From Haloterrigena alkaliphila (lineage in GTDB: Archaea; Halobacteriota; Halobacteria; Halobacteriales; Natrialbaceae): DNA of 64,000 nt. A program made the translations under genes and the position numbers. The stretch covers positions 992,001 through 1,056,000 of the forward strand of contig NZ_CP071462.1 in assembly GCF_017352155.2 (NCBI RefSeq). Reading direction: 5' to 3'. Below the pieces are notes generated by a model. The model saw only the letters and a program-made list of their open reading frames with translations, made no database searches and was not told the DNA's origin. Below are positions 7,184 through 15,503 of this stretch, in pieces (position 1 is the first letter of the stretch; each line of letters opens with the position of its first letter).

Positions 7184-8449
7184 CTAATCGATCGATTGCG
7201 AATCCGTTTTCGCTGGAGACGCGACCGCATCGGAAGCGGAAGCGTCCGCCGTCGCCTCGGCAGGCGGGAGCGTGAACGAGAACGTCGATCCCTCGCCGGG
7301 TTCGGAGTCGACCCGGATCTCCCCCTCGTGCCGCTCGACGATCCGATGGCAGAGCGCTAATCCGATCCCCGATCCCGGCTGTTCCTCGCTCGAGTGCAGT
7401 CGCTCGAAGATTTCGAAGACCCGTTCGGTGTCGTCGGCTGCGATCCCGGACCCCTCGTCGCGGACCGAGATCCGCCACTCGGCTTCCTCGGCTGTTGCCG
7501 CGACGCGTATTCGCGGCGGCTCGTCGCCGCTGTACTCGGTCGCGTTCGAGAGGAGGTTCTGGAACACCTGTCGGAGCTGGCTCTCGTCGCCGCGGACGGT
7601 GGGCAACGGCTCCCGCGTGAGTTCGGCGTCGGACTCCTCGAGTTTGAACTGCAGGTCGGCGAGCACGTCGTCGAGAACGGCGTCGAGGTCGACGGCGTCG
7701 AACGCACCGCCCTGCGTTTCGACTCGCGAGTACTCGAGGAGCGCGTCGATCGTCGCGTCCATTCGCTCGGCGCCGTCGCGGGCGAACGCGAGAAACTCCG
7801 CGCCGTCGTCGTCGAACTCGTCGGCGTACCGCTGGTCGATGAGGTCGAGATAGCTCGTCACCATCCGCAGGGGTTCCCGCAGGTCGTGGGAGGCGGCGTA
7901 GGCGAACTGCTCGAGCTGTTCGTTCGACGCCTCGAGTTCCGCGACCGTCGCCTCGAGGCGCCGTTCGGTTCGCTTCAGCGTCTCGTTTTGCTCTTCGAGC
8001 GCGGCGGCCTGGATGAGCGCCTGCGCCTCGTGGACGCCGATCGCCAGTCCCGCGACGGAACCGATCGCTAAGAAAACGGCCTGGGTCCCGAACGTGAACT
8101 GGACCTCGACGCCGGGATGGAGGACGCGAAGACCGACGGCGATTCCCATGACGGTGACGCCGACGACGACCCACAGCAGGATCCGCGGATAGTACGCGGC
8201 GTCGATGGACGTCTTCGGCAGCCAGAGCCCGATATACAGCAGCACGATTCCGAAGGAACCGATCAGCAGTAGATCGAGAATCGCTTCCAGCAGGATCCCG
8301 CTCCCGGCCATCGTGACGATCGAGTTACCGACTGCGACGAGCACCAAAAGCGCGCCCAGCGCGGAGAGCCCTCGGAGCCAGTTATGCGTCTCTCCCAGCG
8401 ACGACTCGAGAATCGCGTCAAACCCGGATTCGATGGACTCCCCAACCAT
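7184..8449 (-). CDS. Membrane sensor histidine kinase
   Basis: A 421-residue protein with an N-terminal membrane region (about 30-140, four or five helices) that has no classic extracellular loop. A coiled-coil linker (150-180) follows, then the HisKA dimerisation domain with phospho-acceptor His at about 188 in AASHDLREPL. The HATPase domain has N box (QNLLSNATEYS), G1 (VRDEGSGIA) and G2 (GSGIGLAL) motifs. It autophosphorylates and passes phosphate to an unidentified response regulator; none is adjacent. A similar HisKA-HATPase core is common in the many orphan haloarchaeal kinases. Convergent with the upstream membrane protein, 13 bases apart. Confidence 0.9.
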   Translation of the reverse strand: MVGESIESGFDAILESSLGETHNWLRGLSALGALLVLVAVGNSIVTMAGSGILLEAILDLLLIGSFGIVLLYIGLWLPKTSIDAAYYPRILLWVVVGVTVMGIAVGLRVLHPGVEVQFTFGTQAVFLAIGSVAGLAIGVHEAQALIQAAALEEQNETLKRTERRLEATVAELEASNEQLEQFAYAASHDLREPLRMVTSYLDLIDQRYADEFDDDGAEFLAFARDGAERMDATIDALLEYSRVETQGGAFDAVDLDAVLDDVLADLQFKLEESDAELTREPLPTVRGDESQLRQVFQNLLSNATEYSGDEPPRIRVAATAEEAEWRISVRDEGSGIAADDTERVFEIFERLHSSEEQPGSGIGLALCHRIVERHEGEIRVDSEPGEGSTFSFTLPPAEATADASASDAVASPAKTDSQSID

Positions 8450-8609
8450 TACCGGTCATTTTGACGGCTTCGCCGTTCAGGTTACCTTTTTAGTATACAA
8501 CCTATTTAAGTATCCAGTCAGGATCGCTGCCAATCACAGCCCGTAGATACCGCTGGTCGTCCGCCCGTCACGGGTTCGAGCAAACGGCCGCCGCCGCTAT
8601 CGCTTCGAG
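8450..8609 (-). promoter_or_regulatory. AT-rich promoter region of the histidine kinase
   Basis: The 160 bases between the kinase and the DHH gene contain minus-strand TATA-like sequences: CTTAAATA (8503-8510) and a TACTAAAAA run (about 8487-8495). Either could direct the kinase with a short leader. Nothing else recognisable lies here. Confidence 0.4.
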
Positions 8610-9887
8610 TCAGTCGTCGCCGTCCTCGCTCCCGTCCGCGACGACCTCGCGGAACGCGTCGAGGATGACCTGCTTCGTCACGGCGCCCCGCGAGGTCCAG
8701 TGGGTCGCGAAGTCGAGCATGTCGTCGTAGATGTCGGGCTTGCAGCCGGCGGCTTTGGGGTGTCCGCCGCCGTTGACCTTGCCCGCGACCTCGTGGCACC
8801 GATCGAATTCGTCCGTTCCGCGGATCGAGGCGGAGCCGGCGGGTTTGACGACCACCGAGGCGTCGGCGCCCCGTTCGCGCATCCCCTCGGCGACCTCGTT
8901 CTGCGAACAACGGCCGTAGGTGACGCCGACCGTGTAGCCGCCGATCTCGCGGAACTCCGCGCGACCCAGCGCCTGATCGATCAGCGCCTGCTTCTCCTCG
9001 CGGCGCTCGGCGAGGAACTCCCGAACCCATTCGGGCAGGTCGACGCCGTACTCGCGGACCACTTCGACGTACTCCGCGGGGTCTGTCCAGTAGGCGTAAT
9101 CCGCCAGATCGTCGCTGCGCGGGTCCTCGCGCAGCCAGAGGTCGTGATCGCGAGTGACGGCGGCCAGTTCCTCGTACATCGGCGAGAAGTCGTACTCGAG
9201 CGAGCGGTAGACTACGTCGGCGGAACACTCCTCGTCGGAGTCGCCGACGACGAGGTCGACGCCGGCGTCCCGAACGGACTGGGCGACCTCGTCGTTCCAC
9301 TGGTGGTGGTCGTACCACGAGACGCGGTCGGCGGTCTCGAGCGCCGCCTCGAGCTCCTCCTCGACGTATTCGTACTTGTCGGGCGCGAGGTCACAAACGT
9401 AGAGGTCGATTCCCTCGTCACCGAACTCGGCGACGCGGGCCAGCGCGTCCTCGACGTCGTGGGGGCTGGCGGGGAGCAGCGCCACCTCGTGGGGCGTGGG
9501 TTCGGGCTCCTCGAGCGGGTCGACGGCCTCCGCCGCGAGCCCCGCGGCGACCGCATCGGCGTCGGCGTCGTCGACTGCATCGGCCGCGTCGGTGGCTTCG
9601 ATCGGCGTATCGGCCTCGTCTCCGTCGCTCTCGTCGTCCTCGTCCGCAGCGTCCGGCTCCGGGACGTTCCGCACGTCGTCGTAGGCCTCCCGGAGCAGGG
9701 CCACGCAGGCCAGTCCGTCCGCGTCGGGATCGGCGACGACGGCGACCTCGGCCCCCTCGAGGGCGGCCGCGGCCTGCTCGTCCTCGACGTCTTCCTCGAG
9801 CGTGTCGGGCAGGAAGAAGCCGGTTCCCGGCAGCACGGACTTGCGGGCGATCGACAGATCGCCGCTATCGATGAGTTCCTCGTCCAT
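8610..9887 (-). CDS. DHH-family phosphoesterase (RecJ-like)
   Basis: A 425-residue protein. Motif I is AVVADPDADGLACVALL (about residues 48-64), the DHH motif is in WYDHHQWND, and a C-terminal DHHA1 substrate-binding motif GGGHPKAAGCK lies near the end. An acidic insert of about 60 residues after residue 80 (ADEDDESDGDEAD) separates the first two motifs. The family includes RecJ-like exonucleases and nanoRNA or cyclic-dinucleotide phosphodiesterases. Haloarchaea carry several such paralogues, and I cannot say which substrate this one uses. Intact metal-binding motifs suggest activity. Confidence 0.85.
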   Translation of the reverse strand: MDEELIDSGDLSIARKSVLPGTGFFLPDTLEEDVEDEQAAAALEGAEVAVVADPDADGLACVALLREAYDDVRNVPEPDAADEDDESDGDEADTPIEATDAADAVDDADADAVAAGLAAEAVDPLEEPEPTPHEVALLPASPHDVEDALARVAEFGDEGIDLYVCDLAPDKYEYVEEELEAALETADRVSWYDHHQWNDEVAQSVRDAGVDLVVGDSDEECSADVVYRSLEYDFSPMYEELAAVTRDHDLWLREDPRSDDLADYAYWTDPAEYVEVVREYGVDLPEWVREFLAERREEKQALIDQALGRAEFREIGGYTVGVTYGRCSQNEVAEGMRERGADASVVVKPAGSASIRGTDEFDRCHEVAGKVNGGGHPKAAGCKPDIYDDMLDFATHWTSRGAVTKQVILDAFREVVADGSEDGDD

Positions 9888-9960
9888 GGGGGCGACTGCG
9901 TGACCGATCCGGAAGTAGTCGCCGGTCTCGGCCCTCGAGTCGGCTCCTCCCCGTCGCGAC

Positions 9961-10080
9961 GCGGACGGGAGTGGGCGGGCTCGGACGGGGTGGGCGTACT
10001 CGGATAGGAGTGGTCGGGCACGGACGGGAGTGGTCGGACTCGGACGGGAGTGGCCGCCCTCAGACGGAACTGGTCGCGTC
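9961..10080. repeat. 20-bp tandem repeat after uspA
   Basis: Five or six copies of a roughly 20-bp unit (consensus CGGACGGGAGTGGTCGGGCT) occupy the gap between the DHH gene and the uspA-type gene. The last unit covers the uspA stop codon at 10060-10062. One unit is a base short and others differ by a few bases. The unit length is not a multiple of three. Confidence 0.75.
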
Positions 10081-10545
10081 GGCGGCAGCGTCGTCCGCCG
10101 GGGCAGCGTCGTCGGTGGTCTCGAGTTGTCGCACCGTCAGCACGGGGACGGGCGAGGTCCGCACGATGCGTTCGGCGACGCTGCCCAGCAGGAGGCGGTT
10201 CTCGCCGTGGCGGCCGCGGGTGCCGGTCGCGATCAGGTCGGCGTCGATCTCGCGGGCGTACTCGCAGATCTCGCCCGCCGGTCGGCCCTCCCGGACGGCG
10301 GTGTCGATCTCGAGGCCCTCGTCGGCCCGCTCCTCGACGGTCGCGAGCGCGGCGTCGGCGGTGGTCTCGAGCGCGGTACGGAGTTCGTCCCGGAGCTGCT
10401 GGGGAGAGGCGTCGACCTCGCTGGCGTCGACGACCGAGAGGGCGTGCACCTCGGCGTCGAACCGGTCCGCGAGGTCGAGCGCGACGTCGACGGCCCGCTT
10501 GACGCTCTCCGAGCCGTCGGTGGCGACCACGACCGTATCGAACAT
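10060..10545 (-). CDS. UspA-family universal stress protein
   Basis: A 161-residue single Usp domain starting MFDTVVVATDGSESVKRAVD. The nucleotide-binding signature is in ATGTRGRHGENRLLLGSVAE (G2xG9G[S/T]-type), followed by VRTSPVPVLTVR, so ATP binding is expected. An Ala/Asp-rich tail ends the protein. The start at 10545 is supported by a TTTAAG TATA box centred 28 bases upstream (10571-10576), typical of a leaderless haloarchaeal transcript; a longer in-frame start at 10578 would lie upstream of that promoter. Confidence 0.9.
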   Translation of the reverse strand: MFDTVVVATDGSESVKRAVDVALDLADRFDAEVHALSVVDASEVDASPQQLRDELRTALETTADAALATVEERADEGLEIDTAVREGRPAGEICEYAREIDADLIATGTRGRHGENRLLLGSVAERIVRTSPVPVLTVRQLETTDDAAPADDAAADATSSV

Positions 10546-10684
10546 GCGCGACGGTTCACGCCGAGACGGCTTAAACACCGGCGGCTCAGCCTCTGCGCGA
10601 AGGGGCGTCGGATTCGGGCTTTCTCAGATCCCTGGCGGACGGCCGTGGGATGGCTTTTTTGCGACGGGCGACACACCACCGCGT

Positions 10685-11146
10685 ATGGTCGCCAGTGAGC
10701 CGGTTACCGTCGACACGGTCCTCGCGCCGGTCGACGGGAGCGAGGAGTCCGCCACCGCCGTCGAGTACGCCGTCGCCGTCGCCGACCGGTACGACGCCTC
10801 GGTCCACGCCCTGTACGTGCTCGGGCGGGGCGTCGTGCAGGGGATGAACGCCGGGACGCTCGAGGAAGATACCGTCGCGGAGGACACGCAGGGCTTCTTC
10901 GCGGACGTCGGCACGATCGCGGACGAGGCGGGCGTGTCGCTCGTGACCTCCGTCGACGACGGCTTCTCCCAGACGCGCAAGACGCGCCACCCCGGGAACG
11001 TCGTCCTCGACACCGCCGACGCCATCGACGCCGACTTCATCGTGCTGCCCAGAGAACCCGTCACCGAGACCGCCTCGGCCGAGGTGCTCGAGAAGGTCGC
11101 CGAGTACGTGCTTTCCTACGCGAGCCAACCCGTACTTTCGGTCTGA
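10685..11146 (+). CDS. UspA-family protein, divergent member
   Basis: A 153-residue Usp domain (VDTVLAPVDGSEESATAVEY; VLYV-type strand; C-terminal YASQPVLSV). The glycine-rich ATP signature seen in the neighbour is replaced by VLPREPVTETASAEVLEKVA, so ATP binding may be lost. Transcribed away from the neighbouring uspA, so the two genes share a 139-base promoter region. A T-run (CTTTTTT, about 10654-10660) lies near the expected TATA position. Confidence 0.85.
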   Translation: MVASEPVTVDTVLAPVDGSEESATAVEYAVAVADRYDASVHALYVLGRGVVQGMNAGTLEEDTVAEDTQGFFADVGTIADEAGVSLVTSVDDGFSQTRKTRHPGNVVLDTADAIDADFIVLPREPVTETASAEVLEKVAEYVLSYASQPVLSV

Positions 11147-11389
11147 TTCCGCGCTGTAAACGGATCCAGAGACTCGAGGAAGGCAGAAGCGAAGACAGTT
11201 CCTGCTATCGTGGACACTAGGGAATGCCACGCCCTCCCCAGCCGATTCGCTCTCTCGCTACGCTCGGTCGCTCATCCCTCGCGCGCTGTCATCGGCCGAC
11301 CTCGTTTTCACTCGGCCGGCCGACAGCGCGCGCCACCGCGATGCCGGTTCCAAGGATTCGGTGACGGAGAAGGGAGCCACTCCGGTCGA
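11147..11389. other. Gene-free gap carrying a dispersed repeat
   Basis: These 243 bases lie between convergent genes. No gene is recognised. Positions 11226-11337 form a solo copy of the element described at 41860-42312. Confidence 0.6.
11226..11337 (+). repeat. Solo copy of dispersed intergenic element
   Basis: Shares with 42202-42312 the blocks GCCACG(C/T)CCTCCCCA(G/A)CCGATTCGCTC, CGCTCATCCCTCGC and CAGCGCGCGCCACCGCG in the same order and spacing. The interior also contains an inverted repeat (CGGCCGAC .. TCGGCCG). Not coding in any convincing way. Confidence 0.65.
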
Positions 11390-11962
11390 TCAGTTCGAGT
11401 CCGACAGCCGAATCGCCATCTCCTGTTCGAAGCTCTCGGTGCCGGTCGACTCGAAGCCGACCCGCTCGTAGAGGGCGATCGCCGGGTTGTTCCAGCGCTC
11501 GACGGTCAGCCAGACGCGTTCGATCCCGACGTCGGCCGCGTGGCCCAGCAGGTGCTCGAGCAGTTGCGTCCCGATCCCGGCCCGCTGGTAGTCCTGCAGG
11601 ACGAAGATCGCGAGTTCCCACTCGATGTCGGCGTTGTCCTCGATCGCCGACGGGTCCTCGGTGTCGGGGACGAGCATCGCGTGACCGACGGCGGACTCGT
11701 CGTGATAAGCGACGACGTTGACGCTGTCGCCGCCGATCGTCTCGAGCCAGTTGCGGATGCGGTCTTCGCCGGTCGGGGGGATCCCCTGGGCCCGGTCCTC
11801 GGGACTGAACTGGACGTACATCTCGACGACGTCCTCGAGGGCGTCGTCGAACGCCTCGAGGGCCCGGATCTCGATCGAGCGCCCCTCCCGGTCCTCCCGG
11901 GTCGTCGGCGGCGAGGGGAACGGTCCGGACGGCTCGTCCGGATACTGTCGCGTTCCGACCAT
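11390..11962 (-). CDS. GNAT-family N-acetyltransferase
   Basis: A 190-residue protein. The acetyl-CoA binding motif A is in AIFVLQDYQRAGIGTQLLEH (Q/RxxGxG/A type: QRAGIG), followed by VWLTVERWNNPAIALYERVG, the typical GNAT motif B with FESTGTE. The N-terminal 30 residues are Pro/Glu-rich. It follows a UspA-type gene by 2 bases in the same direction, so cotranscription is likely. Substrate unknown; could be a protein or small-molecule acetylase. Confidence 0.88.
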   Translation of the reverse strand: MVGTRQYPDEPSGPFPSPPTTREDREGRSIEIRALEAFDDALEDVVEMYVQFSPEDRAQGIPPTGEDRIRNWLETIGGDSVNVVAYHDESAVGHAMLVPDTEDPSAIEDNADIEWELAIFVLQDYQRAGIGTQLLEHLLGHAADVGIERVWLTVERWNNPAIALYERVGFESTGTESFEQEMAIRLSDSN

Positions 11963-11964
11963 GG

Positions 11965-12333
11965 TTATCGCACCAGTTTGACGGTCGTCGGGGCGTTCAG
12001 CAGGACGAACTCGGTGATCGGCCCCAGCTGAATCTTTCCCATCGGGCTCAGGGTTCCGCCCCCGATGACCAGTTGATCGAACTCGCCTTGTTCGGCGTAG
12101 TCGACCAGCGCGCTCCCGGGGTCGCCCTCGAGCGTGACGGTCTCCGCCTCGACGTCGCCCTCCGAGAGCAGTTCGGCCGCTTTCGTCCGCATTTCCTCCT
12201 GCGAGCGTTTGGATTCGGGTTTCTCGACGATGGCGACGGTGAGGTCGTCGCCGACTTCGCGCGTGCGATCGATCGTCTGCCGGAGCGTTTTGAGCGATTC
12301 GTCGCTCCCGACGAGACCCACTAACACGTTCAT
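11965..12333 (-). CDS. Short UspA-like protein
   Basis: A 122-residue single Usp domain, MNVLVGLVGSDESLKTLRQT at the start and VIGGGTLSPMGKIQLGPITE followed by VLLNAPTTVKLVR at the end. The glycine-rich signature is partly kept (GGGTLSPMGKIQLG). An alternative ATG lies 6 bases upstream (12339). Paired with the GNAT gene downstream; this UspA-GNAT pair may link stress sensing with acetylation, which is inference only. Confidence 0.82.
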   Translation of the reverse strand: MNVLVGLVGSDESLKTLRQTIDRTREVGDDLTVAIVEKPESKRSQEEMRTKAAELLSEGDVEAETVTLEGDPGSALVDYAEQGEFDQLVIGGGTLSPMGKIQLGPITEFVLLNAPTTVKLVR

Positions 12334-12480
12334 ACGCATGCATGTGTACCGATAGACGAAAACGATTGTGCCGTTGACCGGTCCCGAACGGGTACTCGCC
12401 GTCGAGTCGTGGGGGCGAGTCCCACGCAGACGTTGCGCAGGACGACGACGTTAAGAACGTGTGGTGAGTACGTTGACCGA

Positions 12481-13896
12481 ATGAGTGATGCGGCGCTCGA
12501 TGTCGTGGAGTTCCTGCTCACGACGAGCATATATTCGGACGACAGGACGCTGGACGAGAACGATCTGCCGCCGTCGTACCGCCGCGTGTTCTGGACCGGC
12601 GGCGTCGAGGACGACGGCGACGGCGGCTCGGAGCGAAAACCGGCCGGCATCAGTCGCCCGCTCTCGGTGACGACCGGGACGGCCCGCGAGGCGACCGAAG
12701 TCGACCGCCCCTGGGAGGCCGTCTCGGATCTGATGTTCACCGAGCGCGACGAGTTCTCGGGGACGATCACCCTCGCCCAGCAGGAGATGGCCGAGCAGTG
12801 GTTCGCCGAGCGCGTCGACGACGAGCGACTGCGCGAGAACCCGACGCTGGCGAAACACTTCACGAACCACGAGGAGTTCGGCGAGCAGTTCGACGTCACC
12901 CACGAGGAAGCGCGGGAGGCGAACCGACCGATTCAGGCCGACCGGGTCTGGATCGACGGCCTGCTCGAGGAGTACTTCGACGAGGAGGACGACGAGGAGA
13001 TGCTCGACCTCGTCGAGGTCCGCGCGCCCGAGGAGGTCGAGATGTCCCTCGACGACCTCGTGCTCACCGAGGATCAGGAGAACGAACTCGACAAGATCGC
13101 GAAGGCGATCGAACACCGCGACTACCTCTCGAACATCGGCCTGCGCGAGATCGGCAAACTGCTGTTCGTCGGGCCGCCGGGCACCGGGAAGACCTCGACC
13201 GCGCAGGCGCTGGCCCAGGACATGGATCTGCCCTTCGTCGAGGTCAAACTCTCGATGATCACGAGCCAGTACTTAGGCGAGACGGCCAAAAACGTCGACA
13301 AGACCTTCGAGGTCGCCAAGCGGCTCTCGCCGTGCATTCTCTTTATCGACGAGTTCGACTTCGTCGCCAAGACCCGCAGCAGCGACGAACACGCCGCCTT
13401 GAAGCGGGCGGTCAACACCCTGCTCAAGAGCATCGACAACATCTCGCTCATCGAGGACGACGTCCTGCTGATCGGCGCGACGAACCACCCCGATCAACTG
13501 GACGACGCCGCCTGGCGGCGCTTCGACGAGATCATCAACTTCCCCAAACCCGACCACGGCATGCGGGCTGACATCCTCGACGTCATCACCCGGCGCATGG
13601 AGATCGACGAGTTCGATCCACAGCTCGTCGCCGAGGTCACCGAGGGGCTGACCGGCAGCGACCTCCGGATGGTGCTCCGGGAGGCCGTCCTCGAGGCGCT
13701 GACCGAGGACCGGACGACGCTGACCCAGCAGGATCTCCTCAACGCCGTCGAGGAGTTCGAGGAGCGGGACACGCTGAAGAACATGGACATGATGGGCGGC
13801 GACCACGACGCGCTGGTCGCGGGCGGTGATCTCGGGAAGGCCAGTGACGGGGGAGAGCCGAGCGGCCACGACCACGACCACGACCACGATCACTGA
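12481..13896 (+). CDS. AAA-family ATPase with histidine-rich tail
   Basis: A 471-residue protein. The N-terminal 190 residues are a family-specific domain without membrane helices. The AAA module follows: Walker A GPPGTGKTS at about 231, Walker B ILFIDEFDF at about 286, sensor-1 LLIGATNHPDQLD, and a C-terminal lid with arginines in AAWRRFDEI. It resembles proteasome-activator or spastin-like archaeal AAA proteins. The C-terminus ends GHDHDHDHDH, a potential metal-binding tail. TTAAG at 12451 is 28 bases upstream of the ATG, supporting this start. Confidence 0.88.
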   Translation: MSDAALDVVEFLLTTSIYSDDRTLDENDLPPSYRRVFWTGGVEDDGDGGSERKPAGISRPLSVTTGTAREATEVDRPWEAVSDLMFTERDEFSGTITLAQQEMAEQWFAERVDDERLRENPTLAKHFTNHEEFGEQFDVTHEEAREANRPIQADRVWIDGLLEEYFDEEDDEEMLDLVEVRAPEEVEMSLDDLVLTEDQENELDKIAKAIEHRDYLSNIGLREIGKLLFVGPPGTGKTSTAQALAQDMDLPFVEVKLSMITSQYLGETAKNVDKTFEVAKRLSPCILFIDEFDFVAKTRSSDEHAALKRAVNTLLKSIDNISLIEDDVLLIGATNHPDQLDDAAWRRFDEIINFPKPDHGMRADILDVITRRMEIDEFDPQLVAEVTEGLTGSDLRMVLREAVLEALTEDRTTLTQQDLLNAVEEFEERDTLKNMDMMGGDHDALVAGGDLGKASDGGEPSGHDHDHDHDH

Positions 13897-13958
13897 CGCG
13901 GGTCGAACCGCGGGCGTCCGAGCGAAACTGTCATCCGTCGGCCCGGTGTCGTCGGCGT

Positions 13959-14741
13959 ATGAGGGATTTCCACACGCACACGAACTACTCCGACGGGGGG
14001 TTTCTGAAGGGGATGGCCGACGCGGCCGGGGAGGCGGGCCTCGAGGGGATCGGCTTCACCGATCACTGTACGATCTCCGCTCGCGAGCAACCCGCGACCG
14101 TCCGGAGCGTCTACGGCTTCAATCTGGATCTGACCTACGAGCGCCGGCGGCGGGCGATCGAGACCCAGCGCGAGCGCGAGGACGTCTCGGTCGAGATCTA
14201 CGACGGCGTCGAGATGGACTACGACCCCCGCGACGAGGCCGAGATTCGGGAGTTCCTCGAGGAAGCGAACTTCGACTACGCGATCGGCAGCGTCCACGCC
14301 GTCGACGGACTGAACGTGCAGGTGCCGAGCAATTTCGCGGACATGACCGACGCGGAACTGGACGCGATCGTCGACGGCTACTTCGAAAATCTCGTCTCGC
14401 TCGTCGAGTCGGACCTGTTCGACGTCGCGGCCCACCTCGATCTGATCGAGCGGACGCCGCCGCTCCGCGGCCGGGCGACGACGGACCACTACGAACGCGT
14501 GGCCAGAGCGCTGGCCGACTCGCGGACGATTCCCGAGATCAACGCCGGCCGAGCGATCGCCGACACGGCGATCGTCCACCCCGTCGAATCCTTCCTCGAG
14601 ACGCTGCGGGAGTACGACGTCCCCGTCACCGTCGGCTCGGACTCCCACCGGCCGAGCGAGATCGGTGATCGCGTGGAATTCCTCGAGGAGTACCTCGCGA
14701 AGCGGGGCCTCGAACCGGTGACGCCGCCGGGACTCGAGTGA
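13959..14741 (+). CDS. PHP-domain phosphoesterase (histidinol-phosphatase-like)
   Basis: A 260-residue metal-dependent hydrolase. The N-terminus MRDFHTHTNYSDGG has the PHP HxH motif. Further metal ligands are in GFTDHC, GVEMDY, AIGSVHAVDG, AAHLDLI and VGSDSHRPSEIG. Members are histidinol phosphatases (HisK type) or other phosphoesterases. No histidine-biosynthesis gene is adjacent, so the substrate stays open. Upstream AAA gene ends 62 bases away. Confidence 0.85.
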   Translation: MRDFHTHTNYSDGGFLKGMADAAGEAGLEGIGFTDHCTISAREQPATVRSVYGFNLDLTYERRRRAIETQREREDVSVEIYDGVEMDYDPRDEAEIREFLEEANFDYAIGSVHAVDGLNVQVPSNFADMTDAELDAIVDGYFENLVSLVESDLFDVAAHLDLIERTPPLRGRATTDHYERVARALADSRTIPEINAGRAIADTAIVHPVESFLETLREYDVPVTVGSDSHRPSEIGDRVEFLEEYLAKRGLEPVTPPGLE

Positions 14742-14791
14742 GTGGGCTCGTCGGGGAACATCCATATGTGACGACTCCCAACTACCCAGTA

Positions 14792-15112
14792 ATGAGTGAG
14801 GCCACTCCGCACGAACGCGCGTCGGACGTGTTCGCGACGCGGGCACAGGAGCGCCACGGGGATACGATTCGACGACTCGTGGTTTTCGGCAGTACCGCTC
14901 GCGGCGATACGCACGGCGACTCTGACGTCGACGTGTTCCTGGTCCTCGAAAACGAGGAGTGTGAAGCGCAACTCAGGAACCTCGCGTACGATATCGGTCT
15001 CGAGTACGACGTCGTTTTCTCGGTTCACGCGCTCTCCGTCGAGCAGTTCGAATCGCGCAACGATCACCCGTTCATCCGAACGGTACTCGAAGAAGGACGA
15101 GCGTATGCGTGA
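14792..15112 (+). CDS. MNT-type nucleotidyltransferase antitoxin
   Basis: A 106-residue minimal nucleotidyltransferase. The pol-beta signature GSx10DxD is clear in VFGSTARGDTHGDSDVDVFL. A short C-terminal helical region follows. In MntA/HepT systems this partner AMPylates and silences the HEPN toxin. It overlaps the next gene by 8 bases. ATG at 14792 is chosen because upstream in-frame codons overlap the PHP gene and lie before the conserved domain. Confidence 0.88.
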   Translation: MSEATPHERASDVFATRAQERHGDTIRRLVVFGSTARGDTHGDSDVDVFLVLENEECEAQLRNLAYDIGLEYDVVFSVHALSVEQFESRNDHPFIRTVLEEGRAYA

Positions 15113-15503
15113 ATACGCGGCCGAGGAAATCGAAAAAGCGACTGTAGCGCTTTCCGATGCGCAGGTCCTGATGAAAGGAAATGGCACCGATACTGCGGTC
15201 GTCAATCGATTGTACTGTGCGTGCTTTCACGCGGCAACGGGGGCATTGTACGCGTTCGGCGAGGATCCGAACTCTCATCGCGGGACGATCGCGTTGTTCG
15301 GATCCCAGCTCGTCGTGGACGGTCCCGCGACCAGAGATGACGGACGATTTCTGAATCGAATGAAGGACTATCGAGAACAGGCGGATTACGGATACGACGA
15401 CATCACTGCGGATACTGACGCCCTGTATACGCGCACCGAGGCTTTCGTCGATTCGATGAAAACGATCGTCGAACAGCGAGGTGACGGCGAACCGTGCGCG
15501 TAA
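15105..15503 (+). CDS. HEPN-domain toxin (HepT-like)
   Basis: A 132-residue helical protein, MREYAAEEIEKATVALSDAQ. The RNase motif R-x6-H appears as NRLYCACFHAATGALYAF. The C-terminal part (FLNRMKDYREQADYGYDD) matches the second HEPN helix pair. HEPN toxins cleave RNA or are silenced by polyAMPylation from the MNT partner. The gene overlaps MNT by 8 bases upstream and the MBL hydrolase by 10 bases downstream, so all three may be one transcript. Confidence 0.87.
   Translation: MREYAAEEIEKATVALSDAQVLMKGNGTDTAVVNRLYCACFHAATGALYAFGEDPNSHRGTIALFGSQLVVDGPATRDDGRFLNRMKDYREQADYGYDDITADTDALYTRTEAFVDSMKTIVEQRGDGEPCA

Noticed and set aside
7098-8174. A 358-codon arginine-rich minus-strand frame
   Set aside because: Out-of-frame reading of the histidine kinase.
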